A stretch of 8,164 nt of DNA from Brumimicrobium sp964585545 (GTDB lineage Bacteria; Bacteroidota; Bacteroidia; Flavobacteriales_D; Crocinitomicaceae): assembly GCA_964585545.1 (NCBI GenBank), contig CAZPDT010000036.1, positions 1 through 8,164 on the forward strand, written 5' to 3'. A program made the position numbers and the translations under genes. The notes under the pieces were generated by a model that ran no database searches, was not told the DNA's origin, and saw only the letters and a program-made list of their open reading frames with translations. Below are positions 1 through 5,733 of this stretch, piece after piece. Every line of letters starts with the position of its first letter. Within the stretch, counting starts at the first letter, position 1.

Positions 1-1021
1 TGTATGTGTCGCTATCTTCATTATAAACAAATTCAGAGATGTTGTAAGCAGGGTCAGGAGCCATGGAGGAAGATGGTAAATCCGGCACAGCTACCAAAAC
101 TTCTACTTCCAACTTATCGGCTGTTTCAAATTCGGAGCCTGTATGGTAGCCTTTATCAAAGAGAGCGGTAAACTCATTGTGTCCTAAAATTTCAACTGCT
201 TGGGTAAGCATACCACCCATGGCTTTTGAATCGTTTTCGTTAGTGATTTCATAATTGATCGGAATGTAGTGTTTGGCATCTACGGTGGATTGTAAGTTGT
301 AAGCAACTTCAGTAATCATATTTCGGACAATGAGCTGTCTGCTGTCAGGGTCGGAGGTGGAGATTTGAACCTCTCCACTTTCTTTTAATTGTTTTTCTAA
401 TTCTTTGTATTTTTTTTGATGTTCAAGATGTTGCTCTATCTTTTTTTGTGCCTTTTCTTTTTCTTCTTTATCACCGTCTTCACTCGATAGAATTTGATTG
501 TATTCATCCAGCTTTGCTTCAATGTAAGCCAAGTGTCGGTCAATCTTCTTTTGATTATAATTTTTCTTTTTGGAGTTTTGAGCACGGAGAACACTTCCGT
601 CTCCTGCAAACAGTTGCCCGCCAATAAGTTCAAAATTTTTTACCAATTCAACGGTTGCTCTAAACACTTTCTTTATTGCATCAGGATTGTCTTTTCTAAA
701 ATTAGCAATGGTGTTGTGATCTGGCGGTAAACCACGCATCAACCACATTACTTCAAGATTACGATAACATTCCTTCTCTAATTGCCTGGAAGAACGAGTT
801 CTGTTCATATAACCGTAAATAAATAGCTTCAATAGCGTGCTTGGATGATAAGCAGGTCTTCCGCCGAGTGGGTTTTTCTTTTCCTGCACAAAACCGTACT
901 TTTCTAAAGGCAAGCTATCTACAAATAAATCGATTAGTCGAACTTCGTTCTCTTGAGGTATTCGCTCTTCTAAGCAAAACATCTCTAATTGATTCCTGTC
1001 TTTTCCTATAATGTACTTCAT
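1..1021 (-). CDS. IS1182-like transposase, C-terminus beyond the left edge
   Basis: This is the open N-terminal 340 codons of a DDE transposase, which cuts and joins the ends of the surrounding IS element. Reading from the ATG at 1021-1019 there is no stop before the window edge. The N-terminal part has the DUF772-type pattern (GGRPAYHPSTLLKLFIYGY, then RTRSSRQLEKE and PPDHNTIANFRKDN). The first catalytic Asp is in FAGDGSVLRAQ and the second in ALFDKGYHTGSEF. A Lys/Glu-rich coiled-coil stretch lies between them. The catalytic Glu expected in an EHPYGTIKR-like motif would fall outside the window. By eye it is roughly 55-60 % identical to the transposase at 2673-4247, so the two belong to different IS species of one family. 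No frameshift is visible in this part. Whether the C-terminus is intact cannot be judged here. Confidence 0.9.
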   Translation of the reverse strand, partial: MKYIIGKDRNQLEMFCLEERIPQENEVRLIDLFVDSLPLEKYGFVQEKKNPLGGRPAYHPSTLLKLFIYGYMNRTRSSRQLEKECYRNLEVMWLMRGLPPDHNTIANFRKDNPDAIKKVFRATVELVKNFELIGGQLFAGDGSVLRAQNSKKKNYNQKKIDRHLAYIEAKLDEYNQILSSEDGDKEEKEKAQKKIEQHLEHQKKYKELEKQLKESGEVQISTSDPDSRQLIVRNMITEVAYNLQSTVDAKHYIPINYEITNENDSKAMGGMLTQAVEILGHNEFTALFDKGYHTGSEFETADKLEVEVLVAVPDLPSSSMAPDPAYNISEFVYNEDSDTY

Positions 1022-1025
1022 AATG

Positions 1026-1033
1026 TAAATATA
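1026..1033 (-). promoter_or_regulatory. Possible -7 box of the transposase gene, near-leaderless
   Basis: On the minus strand TATATTTA lies 4 bases before the ATG and resembles the Bacteroidota -7 element TAnnTTTG, with its last base changed. The other IS copy has TATCTTTA 3 bases before its ATG. This shared placement in two diverged elements supports a conserved promoter that would give a leaderless or almost leaderless message. No convincing -33 TTG at the right spacing is visible. Confidence 0.35.
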
Positions 1034-1120
1034 CTGAAAATCAGTGGGTTAGCAATGAATAAGAAGTGTAACTTATTAGCATTCAAGGGCTTGAAAAAGA
1101 AGGGGTTTTTAGACAGTTTG

Positions 1121-1249
1121 ACGTTTTGCAGCTAAGAAACGTGGGGCTTTCGAAGCTCTTACTTGTCCGCCCGTGACAAATTTAGCCACGAAGAACAAAC
1201 CTGGCGTTTACTACTATCCGCCCCATGTTTTCTTAGGTGCTGTTGGCAG
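1121..1249. repeat. Large imperfect palindrome P1, attC-like in size and ends
   Basis: The arms gctaagaaacgtggggc (1131-1147) and gccccatgttttcttaggt (1220-1238) are near-perfect reverse complements. The outer edges are ACGT at the IS junction and GTTGGCAG at 1242-1249. The span of about 125 bases closed by AAC(G) and GTT resembles an integron attC site, but GTTGGCA does not fit the R' consensus GTTRRRY. The palindrome ends 14 bases past the stop of the 242-aa gene, so it may also act as that operon's transcription terminator. The left edge is interrupted by the IS. Confidence 0.65.
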
Positions 1250-1263
1250 TAGTTGTTCCTATG

Positions 1264-1992
1264 TCAATTGTGTTGTTGTCCACCAAATAAAGGATTTAAT
1301 TTTTCAAATAATTTGTCTATTTCTTTATCAAGCTGTTCGTTTGAATTTTTTCTCAGTCGTTTAATAGCTTTAATTGACCTATACCATACATAAGGATTTA
1401 TCTTCCATGCTATTTTCTTGATGTCTGATTCGAGGTCTGATAAACTGTCTTTAAAAATGTCTGGCTTTAGTATATTTAGTGCTTGATTTGCACCATCTTC
1501 AATTTCGTTTTGTTCTGCTGGAAAATCCTTTTTTATACTGTCAAATATCTTTTGAATATCATCAAATGTTTGAATTATGTTAGTGCGTCCACTCAAATAG
1601 TAAGCTGTCAAAGGGTCAATAGTTGCTAAAGTTTTGATTGAATTTTGATAGCTCTCTTGTATTGAATTCATTTCATTCAACAATTCAGGTTTTAGATTGT
1701 CTGTCAGTATACTTGTGTACATAGTTTGCATAAGAGAATTAATTTCAGTCGACTGCTCGCTTAAAGGTATTTTTGAATGAACCTTATCAGTTACCTTTTG
1801 AACATATTTATCAATGTCGCTTCGATAAAAAACAAAGTAAGTCTCCAACAAGTTAAAAAGCACAATTTTTAGATTTTTCTTATCTTCTTGTCTAACTCTA
1901 AACCATTGTCCAAGTTGATTTAAGAACCACCCAAAAGCAACACCAACGGCAGAAAAAATAAAACCCCACAGTATTTTATCAAAGTCAGTCAT
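1264..1992 (-). CDS. Membrane-anchored protein of unknown function (242 aa)
   Basis: I do not recognise a family. Residues 8-27 (LWGFIFSAVGVAFGWFLNQL) form one hydrophobic segment. It is followed at once by a basic stretch, RVRQEDKKNLK, which would place the rest of the protein in the cytoplasm as a single N-terminal anchor. Residues 35-240 are strongly helical and charged, with Lys/Glu-rich ends (IKAIKRLRKNSNEQLDKEIDKLFEKL), and could form coiled coils. No catalytic motif is apparent. The ATG at 1992-1990 overlaps the end of the upstream gene by 8 bases, so the two are probably translationally coupled and may work together. The stop lies 14 bases from palindrome P1. A small membrane protein paired with a soluble partner beside a restriction-modification system suggests a defence or toxin role, but that is inference from context only. 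Confidence 0.75.
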   Translation of the reverse strand: MTDFDKILWGFIFSAVGVAFGWFLNQLGQWFRVRQEDKKNLKIVLFNLLETYFVFYRSDIDKYVQKVTDKVHSKIPLSEQSTEINSLMQTMYTSILTDNLKPELLNEMNSIQESYQNSIKTLATIDPLTAYYLSGRTNIIQTFDDIQKIFDSIKKDFPAEQNEIEDGANQALNILKPDIFKDSLSDLESDIKKIAWKINPYVWYRSIKAIKRLRKNSNEQLDKEIDKLFEKLNPLFGGQQHN

Positions 1993-2587
1993 AAATATCT
2001 GAAATTTTTAAATGGCCATTCCCGATAAAAATATTACTTGAATTATCAAATGTAGCCTTGTATAAATTGCCGTGAGATAGGTTGAAATAAGGTAAGTCGA
2101 AGTGTTTTGTTTTTTCGTAAAAATTTTTCTCAGTGCCAATGTTTTGATTAAGAAATGGACGGTCATCAAAACACATAAAAAAACCAAATGCAGAATATTT
2201 ATCTGAACAAAGTTCATTGTAACACTTGTCAGGCCTGTTTATAATAGCATTAATTATGTTACTTTCTGTAGGTTTTGTTTCATTTGTTAAAATGTAATCT
2301 CGTTTGCCGTCTTTCAGAACCATTGTGCCATGATCTTGTGGACTTGCAAATGTGATATTTGCATTTTTTAAAATAATTCCTATTGGTCCAAAGAAATTTG
2401 TCGCCTTTAAATGTCTAAGTGTATCACCCGACTTTATTGTCGAACAAGAAATTTCAGGGGTATTATTTATTGTGTCTGAAATTCTTTGATAAATGTCTTT
2501 CCCTTTTGAAAATATATTTCCTGCGCCACCATTTTGTGTTAAACAGTGTGCCAAAAATACATTCTGACCTTTAAATACTTTATCCAA
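1985..2587 (-). CDS. Soluble protein of unknown function (200 aa), TTG start or 5'-truncated
   Basis: I do not recognise a family. There is no signal peptide or membrane segment. The middle contains ASPQDHGTMVLKDGKRDYIL (81-100) and YNELCSDKYSAFGFFMCFDD (123-142), which look like a beta-rich, compact enzyme-like fold. Which residues matter is unknown. The only start at the 5' end is TTG at 2587-2585. An in-frame TAA stands directly before it, and the next in-frame Met is residue 89. The gene may therefore start at a rare TTG or have lost its original 5' end at the palindrome boundary just upstream. Only 30 bases separate it from the IS target duplication, and no good promoter is visible there. 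It overlaps the following membrane-protein gene by 8 bases, indicating an operon. Confidence 0.65.
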   Translation of the reverse strand: MDKVFKGQNVFLAHCLTQNGGAGNIFSKGKDIYQRISDTINNTPEISCSTIKSGDTLRHLKATNFFGPIGIILKNANITFASPQDHGTMVLKDGKRDYILTNETKPTESNIINAIINRPDKCYNELCSDKYSAFGFFMCFDDRPFLNQNIGTEKNFYEKTKHFDLPYFNLSHGNLYKATFDNSSNIFIGNGHLKISDIYD

Positions 2588-2613
2588 TTATGTCGTTTTT
2601 TCAATTACTGCCA

Positions 2614-2617
2614 ACGG
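2614..2617. repeat. Target-site duplication ACGG, left copy
   Basis: ACGG directly abuts the left terminal repeat of the complete IS and is repeated directly after its right terminal repeat. Confidence 0.88.
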
Positions 2618-2672
2618 CAGTCTGTCTCATAACCACCAATTCATCCTATAAAAATAAGAAAATTTCGATGAT

Positions 2673-4247
2673 TTACAGCGTTTTCAACCCCAAAGCTAAT
2701 GATTTGTAAAAATGAAACTTTAGCACTTTTAGAGCGGTTTTGGGTAAAAAGAACAGCTTTTTGAGCAGATTTAGCACATATTTGACTATTTCTTTGGCTG
2801 TAACTCCCAGATTCAGCACTCTTTTTAAGTTGTAAGCCAATGCAATTAAACCAAAATCTGCTTCTGCTCTTTGAAGTCCTTTTTTGGTCATAATGTGATC
2901 AAATCTCCACTGTCTTTTTATGGTTCCATAAGGATGTTCAACCAATGCTTGCCGTTGTTTGTAAAGTTCAATGTTTTCAGCTACACGTTTGGCGTTATTC
3001 TGTATGTTTTGAGTAAATTCAGAACGTTGAATAACTTTTCCGTTTACTTTTGAAGTGGTGCATTCACTGCGAACCGGACAGGTTTTACATGCCTTGGTTT
3101 TGTATTGTTTAAATCGGTAGTTTCTAGCTTTGTATTCGGTCTGATTTGAAGTGAGTTCATTTCCTTGCGGACAAGTATAGCTGTCTGTTTTATCGTTATA
3201 AATAAAGTTTTCCGAGTTATAAGCTGGGTTTGGAGCTTGACTGGATCTACCGATATTTGGAATGGCAACTAAGGTTTTTATTTCTAGATTATCAGCGGTT
3301 TTAAATTCACTTCCTGTGTGATAACCTTTATCATAAAGCGCTGTAAATTTATTGGTTTTTAGAATGGTTTTTGCTCTTCGGAGCATCATTCCCATTGCCT
3401 TTTTATCGTTTTGGTTAGTGAGTTTATAGTCAAGTAATAATTTGTGTTTTGCATCAACGGTGGTTTGAGCGGTATAACAAACTTCGGTAATTGTTCCTCT
3501 TACTATTTGATGCCTGCTGTCTAGATCGGAAGTGGAAAGTTGAGGGTTTTCGGAAGACTTATCTTCGTCTAGCTTTTCTTGTATTTGCTCATACTTTTTA
3601 CGCTGAGTCTTACGCAGTTCTACTTGTTTTTCTAACTTCTCTTTTTGATCTCCATCAGCTGTAGATAAGGCTGTATTGTGTTCTTCAAGCTTGTTGTCAA
3701 TATACTCTAAATGACGTTTGATTTTCTTTTTATTGTAATTGTTCTTCTTACTGTTTTGTGCTCGTAGTTTAGTGGAGTCTCCAGCAATCAAAATTCCTCC
3801 AATAAGGTTAAAGTTTTTAGCAATTTCAACACTATAACGAAAAACACGCTTGATGGCTTTGGGGTTATCTTTTCTAAACCTGGCAATGGTATTGTGATCT
3901 GGTTTTAGATTTTTCAAAAGCCAAATTACTTCTAGATTACGATGACATTATTCACAAGTGTATATTTTTATAGGTGTTCATGAGATCGCTTTGCTAAGTT
4001 CTTTTTCTAATTGTCGGGAAGAACGCATGCGGTTCATGTAACCATAGATGTATAATTTTAATAAATCTGCGGGATTATACGGCGGTCTTCCCTGAGCAGG
4101 CAATGACTCAAATCCCATGTCATGTAAATTGAGGCTTTCTACAAACTCATCGATAAATCGTACGGAGTTGTCCTGTGGAATCATATCATCCATACAAGTA
4201 GTGTATAAAGCCAGTTGTTGTCTGTTTTCTCCTTGTTGATATTCCAT
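2673..4247 (-). pseudogene. IS1182-like transposase interrupted by 51-bp in-frame insert
   Basis: The reading frame starts at the ATG at 4247-4245 and would give about 507 aa without the interruption, a usual size for the family. The N-terminal 83 codons end in MRSSRQLEKE. After the insert the frame resumes with CHRNLEVIWLLKNLKPDHN, exactly as in the other copy. Catalytic residues appear intact: Asp in IAGDSTKLRAQ, Asp in ALYDKGYHTGSEF and Glu in EHPYGTIKRQW. A cysteine cluster (TCPQGN, CKTCPVRSEC) is also present. The insert carries in-frame TGA and TAA, so full-length protein should not be made. The 414-codon remainder can be opened only at an internal TTG (3917) and would lack the N-terminal domain. 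The element is probably not autonomous, though it might be moved by a related transposase. Confidence 0.88.
3948..3998. other. 51-bp insert inside the transposase gene
   Basis: The boundaries come from alignment with the intact copy at 1-1021, where GAA and TGT codons are adjacent; here 51 bases lie between them. The length is a multiple of three, but on the coding strand it contains TGA and TAA in frame. The junction can slide by two bases (aa), which would allow at most a 2-bp duplication. No inverted repeat or known element is recognisable. An excision scar of a larger insertion is one possibility. Confidence 0.8.
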
Positions 4248-4250
4248 ACT

Positions 4251-4258
4251 TAAAGATA
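4251..4258 (-). promoter_or_regulatory. Possible -7 box of the interrupted transposase gene
   Basis: TATCTTTA on the minus strand lies 3 bases before the ATG. It parallels TATATTTA before the other transposase, and both are preceded by TTTTC. No clear -33 element is seen. Confidence 0.35.
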
Positions 4259-4331
4259 CGAAAAACCAAGGGTGGTTGGATATTTATGTTGGTAGGTTTT
4301 CAACAGAGTTATTAAGTTTTGAGACAGTCTG

Positions 4332-4335
4332 ACGG
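4332..4335. repeat. Target-site duplication ACGG, right copy
   Basis: ACGG directly follows the right terminal repeat of the complete IS and matches the copy at 2614-2617. It also forms the edge of palindrome P2. Confidence 0.88.
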
Positions 4336-4465
4336 TCTTGTATATGAAAAGTAGCGGATTTTATGCACTGGCTTTTCGGTTTGGCACTGACTATAAATTT
4401 ATAAAATTCACTTTAGTTTAAGCACTTAAACCGCTATTTTTTATATGCATTGTTACCTGCTGGCT
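4332..4465. repeat. Large imperfect palindrome P2, edge split by the IS
   Basis: The stretch 4248-4554 has no gene. It holds the IS right end, this palindrome and P4. The left arm tatatgaaaagtagcgg (4341-4357) pairs with ccgctattttttatatg (4431-4447), and atgcac (4363-4368) lies opposite agcact (4421-4426). A perfect 12-base palindrome, tataaatttata, sits in the middle (4392-4403). The outer ends are TGCCAACGG (2609-2617, beyond the IS) and GTTACCTGCTGGC (4452-4464). With the IS removed, AAC and GTT are about 120 bases apart. I believe similar sequences recur between genes in Bacteroidota, but that is from memory. It may terminate the restriction operon or serve as a recombination or transposition target. 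Confidence 0.7.
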
Positions 4466-4487
4466 TTTTTCTTTTCATTCAGTTAGC

Positions 4488-4548
4488 GTTGGAGTGAAAG
4501 CTCTTTGCAACCGCAGGAACGAGGATTGCAATGTGCTTGAACTTTGCG
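4488..4548. repeat. Hairpin repeat P4 (copy of P3) at the end of the restriction operon
   Basis: It starts GTTGGAGTG and contains AAGCTCTTTGCAA (4498-4510), a loop with ACGAGGA, then TTGCAATGTGCTTGA (4526-4540), forming a bulged stem. It shares AGCTCTTT, ACGAG and AATGTGCTTGA, in order and orientation, with P3 at 8015-8080. The inner stem differs between the two yet pairs in each. P4 ends a few bases from the endonuclease stop codon, so it may also be the operon's terminator. Confidence 0.65.
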
Positions 4549-4554
4549 TAGGAT

Positions 4555-5733
4555 TTAAATCAAACTGTATGTTTCACTTGGTGGAAACAATAATTCAATT
4601 CCTTTAGGTCTAATTTTAAATAAAGGTCCTTTTTCGACTACTTTTCCTTTTGAATTTCGCTTTATTAAATGGTCAAGTGTGATAATTCCTTGCTCAATTA
4701 ATAAATCAAATTGAGATATAATTGGTTTTTTAGTGTGTTCAACTAATTTGTACTGAAAATGTTCTCGATTATCTTTTCTTATACTTTCTGCTTCAACCCA
4801 GAAAGTTTCTTTATGTTTTGATTTAAGTCTATTGTGAAGTTTGTCTAAAGTCCAAACTACAAAATCTCCGATTTCAGGTTTATCAGAGTTTTCAATCAAT
4901 TGCTTTATATCGCTATCAATTCTCATATTTAATCCCTGTGAATTTCTTGTAATTGCCGAAACTGTACAATACAATTTATAATCATCTTCACGTTCGTAGC
5001 CAAAAGCATCTAAAATTTCCGCTGAACTTTTGAACTTACTCAATTTCCAGTCAGGAACTTGAGCAAACAGATTTTTTCTATTGGTTCTACTATTTCTGAA
5101 AGATTTTAGTTCAATTCCTTTGTAATCCGGCTGTTTAGAAGAATTAATATCGATTCCCAGTGCTGTCTCAAGAGTTCGACCAACTGAAGTATCAGCATCT
5201 ACCATTGAAGGAATTGGTCCGGAACCTGCAATTTTTCTTAACATTGATAAAAGCTCCAGAGCAACCTCATTTTCAGTTGTATTTATTGCGTTTATTAATT
5301 CTTGAAACGGATTCTGTATCGAAGAATCAATCAACGTCTTAACATCAAGTTTTGTTAAGTTGAAAACTTGAAAACTATCGTTATAATAAGTAATTGCAAT
5401 AATATCATTTGGGTCAGCAATCTTTGTTAAACCATAAAACCAAATTCTTGGATCTCCGTTTTTGGTTTGGGGTCTGTATAAAGAGGCTTTTGATTTTATT
5501 GTTTTGAATCCAGTGTGAATTACTGTAGGAATGATAATCTTATTGTCTGGATCTTGCTTTTGTAATTCGTAATCGTGAATCCCTTCACTTTTCAGAAAGC
5601 TACGAACAGACCCAGTTGCGTCCATAATTGATTTTTTCAATCCTGTTTCGGTAGGCTCAATTAACGAAAGAGCAACTTGGTTTTTAGTCAGTAATTTTAT
5701 CTTTTCTTGTTCTGCGTTGGTAAGTTTTCTCAC
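4555..5733 (-). CDS. MvaI/BcnI-family type II restriction endonuclease
   Basis: This enzyme would cut unmethylated DNA in the cytoplasm. Family members MvaI and BcnI cleave CCWGG and CCSGG, so a CCNGG-like site is likely but unproven. Residues 178-392 match the family: SVGRTLETALGI (183-194), then PDYKGIELKS with the D-x4-E-x-K active site (Asp203, Glu208, Lys210), TVSAIT (257-262), VVWTLDKLHNRL (292-303), WVEAES (312-317) and FDLLIEQGIITLD (342-354). MvaI is about 250 aa, so residues 1-170 are an extension. That extension contains YRPQTKNGDPRIWFYGL (86-102) and may be an extra DNA-binding or effector domain, possibly B3-like as in EcoRII; this is weak. The start is GTG at 5733-5731, overlapping the methyltransferase stop as GTGA. 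This gives coupled translation and expression after the protective methyltransferase. The stop abuts hairpin P4. Confidence 0.9.
   Translation of the reverse strand: MRKLTNAEQEKIKLLTKNQVALSLIEPTETGLKKSIMDATGSVRSFLKSEGIHDYELQKQDPDNKIIIPTVIHTGFKTIKSKASLYRPQTKNGDPRIWFYGLTKIADPNDIIAITYYNDSFQVFNLTKLDVKTLIDSSIQNPFQELINAINTTENEVALELLSMLRKIAGSGPIPSMVDADTSVGRTLETALGIDINSSKQPDYKGIELKSFRNSRTNRKNLFAQVPDWKLSKFKSSAEILDAFGYEREDDYKLYCTVSAITRNSQGLNMRIDSDIKQLIENSDKPEIGDFVVWTLDKLHNRLKSKHKETFWVEAESIRKDNREHFQYKLVEHTKKPIISQFDLLIEQGIITLDHLIKRNSKGKVVEKGPLFKIRPKGIELLFPPSETYSLI

Larger units (their letters stand above)
1..1120 (-). mobile_element. IS1182-like element, partial (right end at 1120)
   Basis: The element holds the transposase above plus about 100 bp of non-coding right end. 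The end is placed at 1120 because the inward sequence on the minus strand, caaactgtctaaaaacccc, matches the terminal repeat of the complete copy (cagactgtctcaaaac). The next four bases, ACGT at 1121-1124, occupy the same place as the ACGG target duplication of the complete copy. The left end and the matching duplication are outside the window, so the ACGT duplication is predicted, not seen. Confidence 0.8.
2618..4331 (-). mobile_element. Complete IS1182-like element, 1714 bp, with ACGG target duplication
   Basis: Terminal inverted repeats are cagtctgtctcataac at 2618-2633 and the reverse complement of gttttgagacagtctg at 4316-4331, matching at 14 of 16 positions. Both ends are flanked directly by ACGG (2614-2617 and 4332-4335), a 4-bp target duplication. 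Removing the IS and one ACGG rejoins a palindrome edge reading tgccAACGGtcttg. The single gene inside is an interrupted transposase. Without the 51-bp insert the element would be 1663 bp. It now separates the restriction operon from the unknown gene pair. Confidence 0.92.

Noticed and set aside
494..730. Plus-strand open frame of 78 codons and the minus-strand frame at 436-633
   Set aside because: Both are alternative frames of the continuous transposase reading frame that runs from 1021 to the left edge.
1173..1364. 63-codon open frame on the plus strand
   Set aside because: It lies inside palindrome P1 and antisense to the end of the 242-aa gene, has no start context, and its translation shows no protein-like conservation.
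3948..3998. Programmed ribosomal bypass over the 51-bp insert, as in T4 gene 60
   Set aside because: The codon before the insert (GAA) does not match the codon before the landing point (TAA), so the matched take-off and landing codons needed for hopping are absent.
4332..4465. P2 as a canonical integron attC site
   Set aside because: The ends GTTACCT and GCCAACG do not fit the GTTRRRY and RYYYAAC boxes, and no integrase is in the window. Only the general attC-like plan is retained.
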